Shown here: positions 57,310 through 64,000 of the stretch, piece by piece | Layout: each line of letters opens with the position of its first letter | Position numbering within the stretch: the first letter of the stretch is position 1 | Origin: Clostridium beijerinckii | Lineage (GTDB): Bacteria > Bacillota > Clostridia > Clostridiales > Clostridiaceae | Direction: 5' to 3' | DNA length: 64,000 nt | NCBI GenBank assembly: GCA_003129525.1 | Contig: CP029329.1 | Span: 4,152,001 to 4,216,000, forward strand | Notes under the pieces: generated by a model | Seen by the model: only the letters and a program-made list of their open reading frames with translations | Told to the model about the DNA's origin: nothing | Databases searched by the model: none | Program-made: the position numbers and the translations under genes

Positions 57310-57381
57310 AGCAAGTTCAGTCATTCTTCCTTCACAAATACCACCTGGGGTTTTTGTGAAGGAGATACGACTGAACTTGCT
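57310..57381 (+). repeat. dispersed repeat family B, copy 5 (full palindrome form)
   Basis: Same arms as copy 4 with CCACCTGGGG at the centre. Pairing continues outward (GAAAGTA versus TACTTTC). The stop codon of the XRE gene on the minus strand overlaps its right end. Confidence 0.9.
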
Positions 57382-57826
57382 ACTTTCCATTTATAATTTT
57401 TGCTATACGAATACCATAAGATAAAGTTTCGACTAAACTTTCAATTGCATCCTCAGAGAGTGGATCACCAGAGAGCATAAGTCCATCAGTGGTTAACAGA
57501 TATTTTTTTAGATCATCAAATATTTTAACAACCTCTTTTTCATCTCTTACTGATAAAATGTAATTTTCTGCTTCTGCTCTAGCTTTTACATTTTCATTTA
57601 AAGCTATATATCCTGCTGCTTTCATAAGTTCATCATATGTAACTCCATTACGCGCACAAGCTACAATTTTTTGTAATGTACTTGGTGATGGTGCACAAAA
57701 ATTCATCATATTAATAATTCTTGATAAAGTGCTGGAGCTTATTTTACATTCTCTTGCAAAATTATTTAATGAAATATCTCCTTGTGCTTGTTTTATTAAA
57801 TCGCTAAGTAATTCAGCATTAAACAA
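57380..57826 (-). CDS. XRE family HTH regulator
   Basis: A 148-residue DNA-binding protein. The N-terminal Cro/CI-type HTH spans about 12-75, with NFARECKISSSTLSRIINMM and TLQKIVACARNGVTYDELMKAAGY. The helical C-terminal part (about 90-148) has EVVKIFDDLKKYLLTTDG and no known motif. It starts at TTG nine bases after AAGGGG. The TAG stop lies in repeat B-5, so the original C-terminus could have been slightly different. Isolated; target unknown. Confidence 0.8.
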   Translation of the reverse strand: MFNAELLSDLIKQAQGDISLNNFARECKISSSTLSRIINMMNFCAPSPSTLQKIVACARNGVTYDELMKAAGYIALNENVKARAEAENYILSVRDEKEVVKIFDDLKKYLLTTDGLMLSGDPLSEDAIESLVETLSYGIRIAKIINGK

Positions 57827-58319
57827 TTAAATCAGCCCCTTCAAATGATTGTTTATCTTAATGTAGTGTTATTACATATTTCCATATCGTCAACCTATAT
57901 CTTTTAACTAGTGTATAAAACTAATCATTTCTTATGATTTTTCTTAATGTCATTATATCATCTCAGTAAAAATGAACATAGCATTTGGAATTTAATGGCT
58001 TAATCATTATTAAATTGAATAATATGAACTGATTAATTTGATGGTTAATAATAGTTTTGCCGTTGCTGTATCTGCCTATTTGCTGATTAGGTTAGAAAAA
58101 CAAATTAATGGACTATCAAATTCAGCTAATATTTTGTATTTCCGTCATCACTATACCATAAATAAACCCTGTGCTAAAAATCTTTCTTTAGGAATACGTT
58201 ACAACTAAATTTACTCAATATTTATTTATATTTTCTAAATGTCTGCAAGCAAGTTACTCCACTCCTTAAGCTCCATACACTTTAACAACAGAGCTTGTTA
58301 GCAAATATTTTTGTTTTCA
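57827..58319. other. intergenic region with a YvrJ-like remnant
   Basis: 493 bases. Apart from the YvrJ-like frame listed separately, only AT-rich sequence and short interrupted frames are seen. Confidence 0.4.
58023..58208 (+). pseudogene. YvrJ family small membrane protein, probably decayed
   Basis: The plus-strand frame reads ELINLMVNNSFAVAVSAYLL, then IRLEKQINGLSNSAN, the pattern of YvrJ proteins (a single helix followed by (V/I)RxEKxIxxLxxSI). The natural ATG seems to be at 58024, one base out of frame, and no ribosome site is visible, so a frameshift has probably inactivated it. The last 20 codons no longer resemble the family. Confidence 0.5.
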
Positions 58320-58565
58320 TTATATACTCCTTCTAATTCCAATATGTTTAATTTTCTCTATAACAATGCTTTCCTTTTCTGTGCTATACACTAGTTGACC
58401 ATTTTTGCATTTTGTAAATTCCTTCATAGCTTCTCTGCCATCTTTTATTGCTTTTATCACTGCAACTTCATCAACATATTTAGTTTTGTCATCTTCATGG
58501 TATTCTACGATTTCAAATTTAATAAATTGATTTGGATACATTTCTCTAACTTCCTGCCATTTCAT
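58320..58565 (-). CDS. small conserved hypothetical protein
   Basis: An 81-residue soluble protein opening MKWQEVREMYPNQFIKFEIV and containing VDEVAVIKAIKDGREAMKEF. AAAGGAG ten bases before the ATG supports it as a real gene. Similar short proteins (KWQEVRExYPxQFVxFE) occur in many firmicutes, at times beside retropepsin-like or other small genes. No such partner is next to it here. Function unknown; a small antitoxin- or adaptor-like role cannot be excluded. Confidence 0.75.
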   Translation of the reverse strand: MKWQEVREMYPNQFIKFEIVEYHEDDKTKYVDEVAVIKAIKDGREAMKEFTKCKNGQLVYSTEKESIVIEKIKHIGIRRSI

Positions 58566-59054
58566 TTGAATCAGCTCCTTTATATTAAATACTAGAATCT
58601 TATTCTTTATTTACATTTCTATTTTATACTACAAATTCTTATCACTTTTTATTTTAATTATAACTTACTATATAACTTCTTAAAATAAAAATTTCAATTT
58701 GAGCAACTACAAATAATACGTTTACAACTCTATTTTTCATAAATCGAATCCCTGTCCGAAAACATCTTGCGGTGTCATACACTACTGTTGTGCACAATTA
58801 TAGAATATTATATTTTAGTTGTTAACGTCTATTTATTTAATAATCTTCCCATTACAACTGTATTACAATAGTTTCCATCGTTATTAAACTACACTCAATT
58901 TTTCAATAGCCTATTTTTCATTTGGTAAGAAAAGCATATCTTTTCCTTCTTACATTTTCTTATATTGGAGAATATATTCTTTCATTCTTCACATAATAAT
59001 TAATATTAGGACATTAATTTATATTCAATAAAACTATGAAGGGTGGTTATACTA
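58566..59054. other. AT-rich intergenic region
   Basis: 489 bases without a recognised gene. A short TCGAATCCCTGTCCG at 58744 looks like a tRNA T-arm end, but no tRNA can be folded around it. Confidence 0.4.
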
Positions 59055-59375
59055 ATGAAAAAATTTGCTTATATATTTTTTATTTTTTTATTTCTATCAT
59101 TTACTATAAATACAGTGACTACGGTAGCCACTCATAAATCCTTTTCCGAAGGATTTTATTACGCAAAGGATTTAAATATAATGGAAAATGTTAAGTATTG
59201 TGTTGAAAATATTTCTCCTAGTTATGATGGTTATATAATTATTTTCGACGATAAACAACGTACACAACAAGCTGTTCGTTTAGAACCTAATTCACAAGAA
59301 CACATTCTTCTACCTATTAAATATAACTACAAAATTGTAATCGTTGGTCGAGGTGAGCTAGTTTTTTCTCCTTAA
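59055..59375 (+). CDS. small exported or membrane-anchored protein
   Basis: A 106-residue protein with a signal sequence or anchor (MKKFAYIFFIFLFLSFTINT) and a mature part of mixed beta pattern (YCVENISPSYDGYIIIFDDK, then VRLEPNSQEHILLPI). The ATG follows GGGTGG at nine bases; a GTG four codons upstream is less likely. No family recognised. Single gene on the plus strand with no neighbour clearly related to it. Confidence 0.7.
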   Translation: MKKFAYIFFIFLFLSFTINTVTTVATHKSFSEGFYYAKDLNIMENVKYCVENISPSYDGYIIIFDDKQRTQQAVRLEPNSQEHILLPIKYNYKIVIVGRGELVFSP

Positions 59376-59495
59376 AACTTAAAAGTTCTTATACTAATAA
59401 AGTTCGAATACTTCGAGCAACTCTGCAGTATTCGAACACCTCACAATATTCTTTAATCTAATATCATAAAAAATATATACTTAAGTACAACATAC

Positions 59496-59560
59496 AACAA
59501 GTTCAGTCATTCTTCCTTCACAAAACTCCCTGGGGTATTAATGAGCGAAGCGAATTTGTT
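59496..59560 (+). repeat. dispersed repeat family B, copy 6
   Basis: Same layout as copies 1 and 3, with CTCCCTGGGG at the centre and TATTAATGAGCGAAGCGAAT on the right. It lies 14 bases after the stop of the HxlR gene on the minus strand. Confidence 0.85.
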
Positions 59561-59573
59561 AAATGACAAGTGT

Positions 59574-59951
59574 TTAAAAATCAGATTTAGATTTATCAAG
59601 TTTAAGTTGTTCTTCGCCCCATATAGACAATTCATTCAATGCAGGAAGTAGTGCTTTGCCTCTTTCTGTTAGAGAATATTCAACTTTAGGGGGAATCGTT
59701 TCATATTGGATTCTAACAATAAGATTATGTTCTTCTAATTCTTTTAATGACTTTGTAAGCATCATATTTGTTATGCCTTTAACTTTTCGTTTTAATTCAT
59801 TATATCTAGTGAATTTATTTTCAAATAAATACCACATAATAGGTATCTTCCACTTTTTCCCGATGAGATCTAACGCGTATATAAGGGGGCATTGTGTCTC
59901 ATATTTATCATCACTAGGAAATTCTACATTGGAATGCGTATCATTATCCAT
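59574..59951 (-). CDS. HxlR family transcriptional regulator
   Basis: A 126-residue winged-helix regulator with the HxlR signature CPLIYALDLIGKKWKIPIMWYL at the N-terminus, followed by FTRYNELKRKVKGITNMMLTKSLKELEEHNLIVR. Cys23 in the CPL motif is the residue that senses thiol-reactive compounds in some relatives. It starts behind AAAGGAG. Divergent from the flavin reductase gene, the common arrangement in which HxlR controls a nitro- or quinone-type reductase. Confidence 0.92.
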   Translation of the reverse strand: MDNDTHSNVEFPSDDKYETQCPLIYALDLIGKKWKIPIMWYLFENKFTRYNELKRKVKGITNMMLTKSLKELEEHNLIVRIQYETIPPKVEYSLTERGKALLPALNELSIWGEEQLKLDKSKSDF

Positions 59952-60096
59952 AATTACAACTCCTTTAAATTCAATAGTATACTTTTTCATACTAACACAG
60001 AAAAAACTGCGTACTTATGTATTTCTAACTTTATGATATATAATTATAACATAAGATCATAAATGCAAAATATAAAGAAATACAAGGAGTATTACT

Positions 60097-60750
60097 ATGA
60101 AAGTTTATGCTATTAATGGAAGTCCAAGAAAAAATAAAAATACAGCTACATTGCTTCAAAAAGCTTTAGATGGAGTAAAAGAAGCTGCAAAAGATAAAGA
60201 AATCGAAACAGAAATCATTAATTTATATGATTTAAACTATACTGGCTGTAAAAGCTGCTTTGCCTGCAAAAGACTTGGAAGTAAAAGTTATGGAAAATGC
60301 GCTGTAAAAGACGATATTCAAGAAGTTTTAGAAAAGTTATCTCAAGCTGATGGGCTTATTTTTGGTTCTCCAATATATTTTGGTACTATAACAGGTCAAT
60401 TACAATCATTTTTAGAAAGACTATTATTCCCTTATTTGGTGTATGATGAGACCTACTCTACAATTGCTCCAAAGAAGATGCCAACAGCATTCATTTATAC
60501 AATGAATGCTCCAGAAGAGTTTATGGATAAAATCGGATATCTTTCAACATTTAATAAATTTGAATCTACTCTTGGCCGTATACTTACAAAACCATTAGTT
60601 ATGTATTCAAATAACACTTACCAATTTGATGATTACTCAAAATATAAATCTACTGCCTTTTCTGAAGAAGCAAAAGCAGCACATAGAAAAATTCAATTTC
60701 CTTTAGATTGTCAAAAAGCATTTGAACTAGGTGCAAATTTAATAAACTAG
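60097..60750 (+). CDS. NAD(P)H-dependent flavin oxidoreductase (flavodoxin-fold)
   Basis: A 217-residue flavodoxin-like FMN protein. The phosphate-binding loop is INGSPRKNKNTATLL; LIFGSPIYFGTITGQLQSFLER forms the flavin site. A Cys pair, CKSCFACKR (near residues 50-56), is typical of iron-sulfur flavoproteins and could bind a cluster or be redox active. AAGGAG precedes the ATG. Its divergent HxlR partner suggests induction by electrophiles or quinones. Two or three hairpin terminators follow. Confidence 0.88.
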   Translation: MKVYAINGSPRKNKNTATLLQKALDGVKEAAKDKEIETEIINLYDLNYTGCKSCFACKRLGSKSYGKCAVKDDIQEVLEKLSQADGLIFGSPIYFGTITGQLQSFLERLLFPYLVYDETYSTIAPKKMPTAFIYTMNAPEEFMDKIGYLSTFNKFESTLGRILTKPLVMYSNNTYQFDDYSKYKSTAFSEEAKAAHRKIQFPLDCQKAFELGANLIN

Positions 60751-60767
60751 TATATTAACTAAAGTTA

Positions 60768-60816
60768 ATAACTCCATTGAAATATTCTGATTAATTTAAT
60801 ATTTCAATGGAGTTAT
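60768..60816 (+). terminator. terminator of the flavin reductase gene
   Basis: Nineteen-base perfect stem ATAACTCCATTGAAATATT with its exact complement after an 11-base loop. Confidence 0.85.
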
Positions 60817-60852
60817 ATATTTAGATAAAGTAGGTATTGATATTATCTATAA

Positions 60853-60877
60853 GACGTAATATTTTACTATTACGTTT
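60853..60877 (+). terminator. second hairpin with T-run
   Basis: ACGTAATA / TATTACGT stem followed by TTTTTA on the plus strand; back-up termination after the flavin reductase gene. Confidence 0.55.
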
Positions 60878-60896
60878 TTAAATAGTATGACGCAAA

Positions 60897-60924
60897 AAAT
60901 ATCACATTCAACAATGTGATATTT
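60897..60924 (-). terminator. terminator of the zinc-type dehydrogenase gene
   Basis: AAATATCACATT / AATGTGATATTT, 12-base stem with a 4-base loop and six T after it on the minus strand. Confidence 0.75.
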
Positions 60925-61018
60925 CAATTTATTATTCACTTTTATAATTTTATTTCCGATGTCTTTATTCAAATTTCAAATTTTAATTTATAGATTTAAC
61001 TTAGTAATATTCAAAATC

Positions 61019-62029
61019 TTAGTATTTAATAACTACATTTAATGCGTGATCTACATCTCCAGCGGCTTCAATAGCACGTGAAAGTTGTTCCCAAGGGAAT
61101 TCATGAGTTATGATAGATTCTATATCCCATTTGCCACTTTCCATAATAGCCATAACATCATTCACATCTTCTGGCTTATATCCACCACTACCAATCAATG
61201 CATGTTGAGCAAAAGTCATAGCTAGAATATCTACTAGTCTCTTGCCAGCCAGAACTGCAACAACCACCATTCTACATTCAAACTTACCAATCTCTTGATA
61301 CAGTTCTAGGATAGAAGCTGCGCCAGCTGCGTCAATATATATGTCTACATCTGCTGTTGCTCCATTTAAGGAAGGAGCTTCACCAAAGTATTGTATTGCT
61401 TTAGATTTTAGATCTTCCCTGCTATTATTACAAACTTCCATACCAAGCCCCTTTGCTTTTTCTAATCTTAAATCAGAGAAGTCACATATCATAACCTTGT
61501 TACACCCAAAATATTTTAATGCAATCGCAGTGGCAATACCTATAGTTCCTGCTCCAAATACAATCGCATTTTCTCCCTGTTTCGGATTTGCTCTACGTGC
61601 TGCACGACAACCTACTGTAAATGGCTCAATTAAACTGGCTTCTTTTGAAGAAATTTTATTACTTACCGCATACACTTGTTTATTTAACTCAGCATTTGGA
61701 ATTAACATATATTCTGAAAATCCGCCTATAGTACCAGCACGCTTAGGATCACCTTTAGCAAGAAGAGGATATGGATATACTCTATCGCCCACTTTGATAT
61801 TTTTCACATTTTTACCTACTTGCACTACTTCTGAAACCATTTCGTGACCAAACTCGCCACCGACAGTAATTTTATGTCCAGTGCCTGGACCATGGAAATA
61901 AACAGCCACATCTGTACCACAAATACTTGAATATATATTCTTAACAATAATATCATTATCACCAGCTAATGGCATTTCCATCTCTATCAATCCAATATTT
62001 TTCTGACCATTATAAATAGCTGCTCTCAT
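61019..62029 (-). CDS. medium-chain zinc-type alcohol/polyol dehydrogenase
   Basis: A 336-residue MDR dehydrogenase. Catalytic zinc ligands are Cys37 (SSICGTD) and His62/Glu63 (GGEFGHEMV); the NAD site is AIVFGAGTIGIATAIAL near 160. The four-cysteine structural zinc lobe of most relatives is absent (VYPYPLLAKGDPKRAG takes its place), which sets it in a less common branch. Substrate unknown; polyols or threonine-like compounds are possible. Start at the ATG nine bases after AAAGGAG. Divergent from a TetR-type regulator that probably controls it. Confidence 0.88.
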   Translation of the reverse strand: MRAAIYNGQKNIGLIEMEMPLAGDNDIIVKNIYSSICGTDVAVYFHGPGTGHKITVGGEFGHEMVSEVVQVGKNVKNIKVGDRVYPYPLLAKGDPKRAGTIGGFSEYMLIPNAELNKQVYAVSNKISSKEASLIEPFTVGCRAARRANPKQGENAIVFGAGTIGIATAIALKYFGCNKVMICDFSDLRLEKAKGLGMEVCNNSREDLKSKAIQYFGEAPSLNGATADVDIYIDAAGAASILELYQEIGKFECRMVVVAVLAGKRLVDILAMTFAQHALIGSGGYKPEDVNDVMAIMESGKWDIESIITHEFPWEQLSRAIEAAGDVDHALNVVIKY

Positions 62030-62152
62030 AATTAACATCTCCTTTACTTCAACACTTGTTTCGTTAATGTAAATATAGTATATTATGATTAACATTGAGA
62101 AACAACCATCATTATTACTACATATGTTGTAATAATAAATAGGAGAACGAAA

Positions 62153-62716
62153 ATGAATATAAAAAATAATGAGAGATTTCAAAATACCGAATTAAAAATA
62201 CAGCGAACTTTATTAGAATTGTTAGAAAATAAAGATTTCAATAAAATTACCGTTCAAGAAATATGTACCTCAGCTAAGATAAACCGTTCAACATTTTATT
62301 CACATTATTTAGATGTTTATGATTTAATAGACAAAACAGAACTAAATATGCATAATAAACTTATCACTCTATATGAAAATACAGGAATTTCAAAAGCAAG
62401 TTTTCTTAGTACTAAATATATTACTATATTTTTAAAATTTATATATCAGTATAAAAACTTTTATCGTGTACGTCTGCAAACTCGTAAAAGTTTTCCTATC
62501 GAACAAGGCTTTGAGACATTGTTAAACGAAATTATTAAACCATATTGTCAAAAGAAAGGCTTTAAATCTGAAAGTGAAATGATGTACTTCTTTGTCTATA
62601 TTCAAGCGGGCTTCACAATGATGCTAAAGCGCTGGGTAGATAATGATTTCAATGAATCACCAGAAGAACTTTCTGAAATCATTTTAAAGTGTATTTCTTA
62701 CGGATTTGACTTTTAA
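62153..62716 (+). CDS. TetR/AcrR family regulator
   Basis: A 187-residue regulator. The N-terminal HTH is LELLENKDFNKITVQEICTSAKINRSTFYSHYLDVYDLIDK (about 20-60); the C-terminal helical domain resembles the TetR_C group common in low-GC firmicutes (IYQYKNFYRVRLQ, FFVYIQAGFTMMLKRWV). The RBS is AGGAGAA. It begins 123 bases from the divergent dehydrogenase gene, and the short shared promoter region suggests control of that gene and itself. Confidence 0.9.
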   Translation: MNIKNNERFQNTELKIQRTLLELLENKDFNKITVQEICTSAKINRSTFYSHYLDVYDLIDKTELNMHNKLITLYENTGISKASFLSTKYITIFLKFIYQYKNFYRVRLQTRKSFPIEQGFETLLNEIIKPYCQKKGFKSESEMMYFFVYIQAGFTMMLKRWVDNDFNESPEELSEIILKCISYGFDF

Positions 62717-62937
62717 TAATTTAGCGAATTTAAGATGAATAAACTTCACTTGCAAATTATTCGTCTTATTTAAGTTATATAAGAAAGTTGATTTATATAG
62801 GCTAATATGAAGTTAGCTCTTGATTATAACATTTTTGTAAATATCACATAATTGAATTTTCAAAGAACATTTTACTTCGTCAAATCTACATATTCTAAAT
62901 TAGGCTCATTCCTTAAATATATGCAAACTAAAAACAT
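62717..62937. other. short intergenic region
   Basis: AT-rich; no terminator or coding remnant stands out. Confidence 0.4.
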
Positions 62938-63420
62938 TTACCAATTTTCCAATTGTACACGAAGCCAGTTTAACTTTGACTTTATTGCATCTATTTCTAC
63001 TCTTAAATTATCTATTGCACTTATACAATTATGGTAAGCACTTTCTGCTATGTCTCTTTGTAATCTTAATTCTGCAACATCTTCATTTCCTTTTACAATT
63101 TCCATTATTAAAGTTGCTGGATGCTTTTCTGTTTTAAGTTTTAATATTTCCTCTGCTTGTTTTACCCTATAAGCCTTTTCTGCTTGTGCTTTCTTTAATC
63201 CTAATATCTTAAGCTCAGCATTTCCTTTATTTAATGCATGGATACAAGAATTTAAGCTTCCCATAACTCCTTGTGAATTCATAATTTCTCTTCCTTCCTC
63301 TCTACTCTTTAAAATTTTCTTTATAACGTTAATATAAAATTTTAGTTCGCTTGATCCTTTAGTTTTTCTATAACATTGCAAGTTCATATGACCAGCATTA
63401 AATTCTTGCTTCTCATTCAC
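62938..63420 (-). CDS. phage-like coiled-coil protein of unknown function
   Basis: A 160-residue hydrophilic protein, helical throughout with coiled-coil pattern (KAQAEKAYRVKQAEEILKLK, ELRLQRDIAESAYHNCISAI). The closing stretch DNLRVEIDAIKSKLNWLR is common in small phage early proteins of clostridia. It starts at GTG with AGAGGTGAGG ahead of it. It lies 15 bases downstream of the decayed phage-like gene, as in a prophage recombination-gene cluster. Function unknown. Confidence 0.65.
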   Translation of the reverse strand: MNEKQEFNAGHMNLQCYRKTKGSSELKFYINVIKKILKSREEGREIMNSQGVMGSLNSCIHALNKGNAELKILGLKKAQAEKAYRVKQAEEILKLKTEKHPATLIMEIVKGNEDVAELRLQRDIAESAYHNCISAIDNLRVEIDAIKSKLNWLRVQLENW

Positions 63421-63435
63421 AACTTCCTCACCTCT

Positions 63436-64000
63436 TCATATTAATTGATATTCAAAATCCCCTAATGCCTTCATATAATTACTTTCACCTGAATCCAAAA
63501 TCCCCCCATCCATATTTTCGCATATATAGATTAGTCGAACTTCTATAGATCCCCACTTCAAAATAGCACTACACTTTGCGTCTATATCCAAATCAGAAAT
63601 AAGGGGCATGCTTTTGAGTAGTGTTACCTCAGAGGATTTAGCTGTAGACATTTCTTCAGTAGAAGTTGTTCCATTTGAAGTGAGAGTCCAAATCTTGTAT
63701 TTGGTTTCTCGAACTTCCTCAGCGAACGTATGTGAGTCGAGTTTCCTTGTATTGGGAGCATGCATAAATGGTGCAACTTTTGCTGCTAGAAATTCACAGC
63801 TAAATCCTCAGTAACCGGAGCAAATGCATGCCCCTTATTTCGGCTGATATACACCAAATTTCAGTTTTCATCTAAGTCTATAGTTGTTTTCTGTACCTTC
63901 AATTTGAACTATGAAATTTTTAGACATTTCATATATTCTGCTTCCTATTGCTTCATCAAAGCTCAATAATTTTTCAACGGTAAACTCTGTTGAAACTATT
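63436..64000 (-). pseudogene. decayed phage-like gene, runs off the window
   Basis: Three consecutive reading frames carry one apparent protein. From the window edge: STEFTVEKLLSFDEAIGSRI and YEMSKNFIVQIEGT; then, shifted, KTTIDLDEN, a TGA, and NLVYISRNKGHAFAPVTEDL; then, shifted again, FLAAKVAPFMHAPNTRKLDS through to ALGDFEYQLI and a stop at 63436. At least two frameshifts and one nonsense codon are therefore present, if this is one gene. No family named with confidence; the neighbour suggests a phage origin. Confidence 0.55.

Noticed and set aside
58740..58800. TCGAATCCCTGTCCG, similar to the T-arm and 3' end of a tRNA
   Set aside because: No acceptor, D-arm or anticodon arm can be built around it, so it is not called a tRNA; a tRNA fragment left at an integration site is only a remote possibility.

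Overview
The window looks like a chromosomal segment of a low-GC, anaerobic, saccharolytic firmicute. The best guess is Clostridium sensu stricto of the C. beijerinckii / C. butyricum type: AT-rich codon use, AGGAGG-type ribosome binding sites, many PTS and ABC sugar importers, orphan sensor kinase, glutaredoxin and PepV-type genes. The genus is inferred from gene style and not proven. No rRNA, tRNA, CRISPR array or replication origin was found.

Layout. 1-7 kb: the end of a PEP-synthase-like phosphotransferase, a sugar/H+ symporter, and a galactitol-type PTS (IIC, IIB, IIA) with its PRD regulator. 7.4-8.5 kb: a higher-GC PadR plus two DUF1048 genes. 8.9-14.8 kb: a sugar-acid dehydratase, its FadR-type GntR regulator and two tandem FAD oxidoreductases. 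15-18.5 kb: a mannose-family PTS operon with DUF956. 19-28 kb: a raffinose/melibiose locus (ABC importer, two GH36 alpha-galactosidases, AraC regulator). 28.4-30.2 kb: an ECF sigma / anti-sigma / membrane protein operon. 30.4-31.8 kb: an 8-oxoguanine deaminase behind a terminator hairpin. 32-37 kb: a beta-glucoside PTS, phospho-beta-glucosidase, separate EIIA and RpiR regulator. 37.5-42.3 kb: sensor kinase with a membrane partner, glutaredoxin and CDF transporter. 43-44.4 kb: PepV dipeptidase. 45.5-53 kb: a complete-looking pentonate (D-xylonate-type, Dahms-like) cluster made of IclR regulator, aldolase, dehydratase, GntP permease and Fe-alcohol dehydrogenase. 53.3-57.1 kb: a truncated mannose-type EIIAB, a GntR regulator and a GH35 beta-galactosidase sharing an operator. 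57.4-64 kb: small regulators, a flavin reductase with HxlR, a zinc-type dehydrogenase with TetR, and a decayed phage-like gene at the edge.

The genes work mainly as self-contained sugar modules, each with importer, hydrolase or catabolic enzyme, and its own regulator. They would feed sugar phosphates, pyruvate and glycolaldehyde to central metabolism.

The most unusual content lies between the genes. There are at least three dispersed short repeat families. Family A has seven copies between 1 and 40 kb, with a nested hairpin that keeps its pairing. Family B has six palindromic copies between 42.7 and 59.6 kb, several sitting exactly where genes are cut. Family C has two 105-bp copies with terminal inverted repeats bracketed by TA. 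All fifteen copies point the same way along the chromosome. There is also a 160-bp palindrome, an orphan structured element resembling an IS200/IS605 right end, and the left end of an IS110 element with a likely bridge-RNA region. Gene remnants (MCP, FGGY kinase, transposases, EIIAB, YvrJ, phage gene) are concentrated in the right half.
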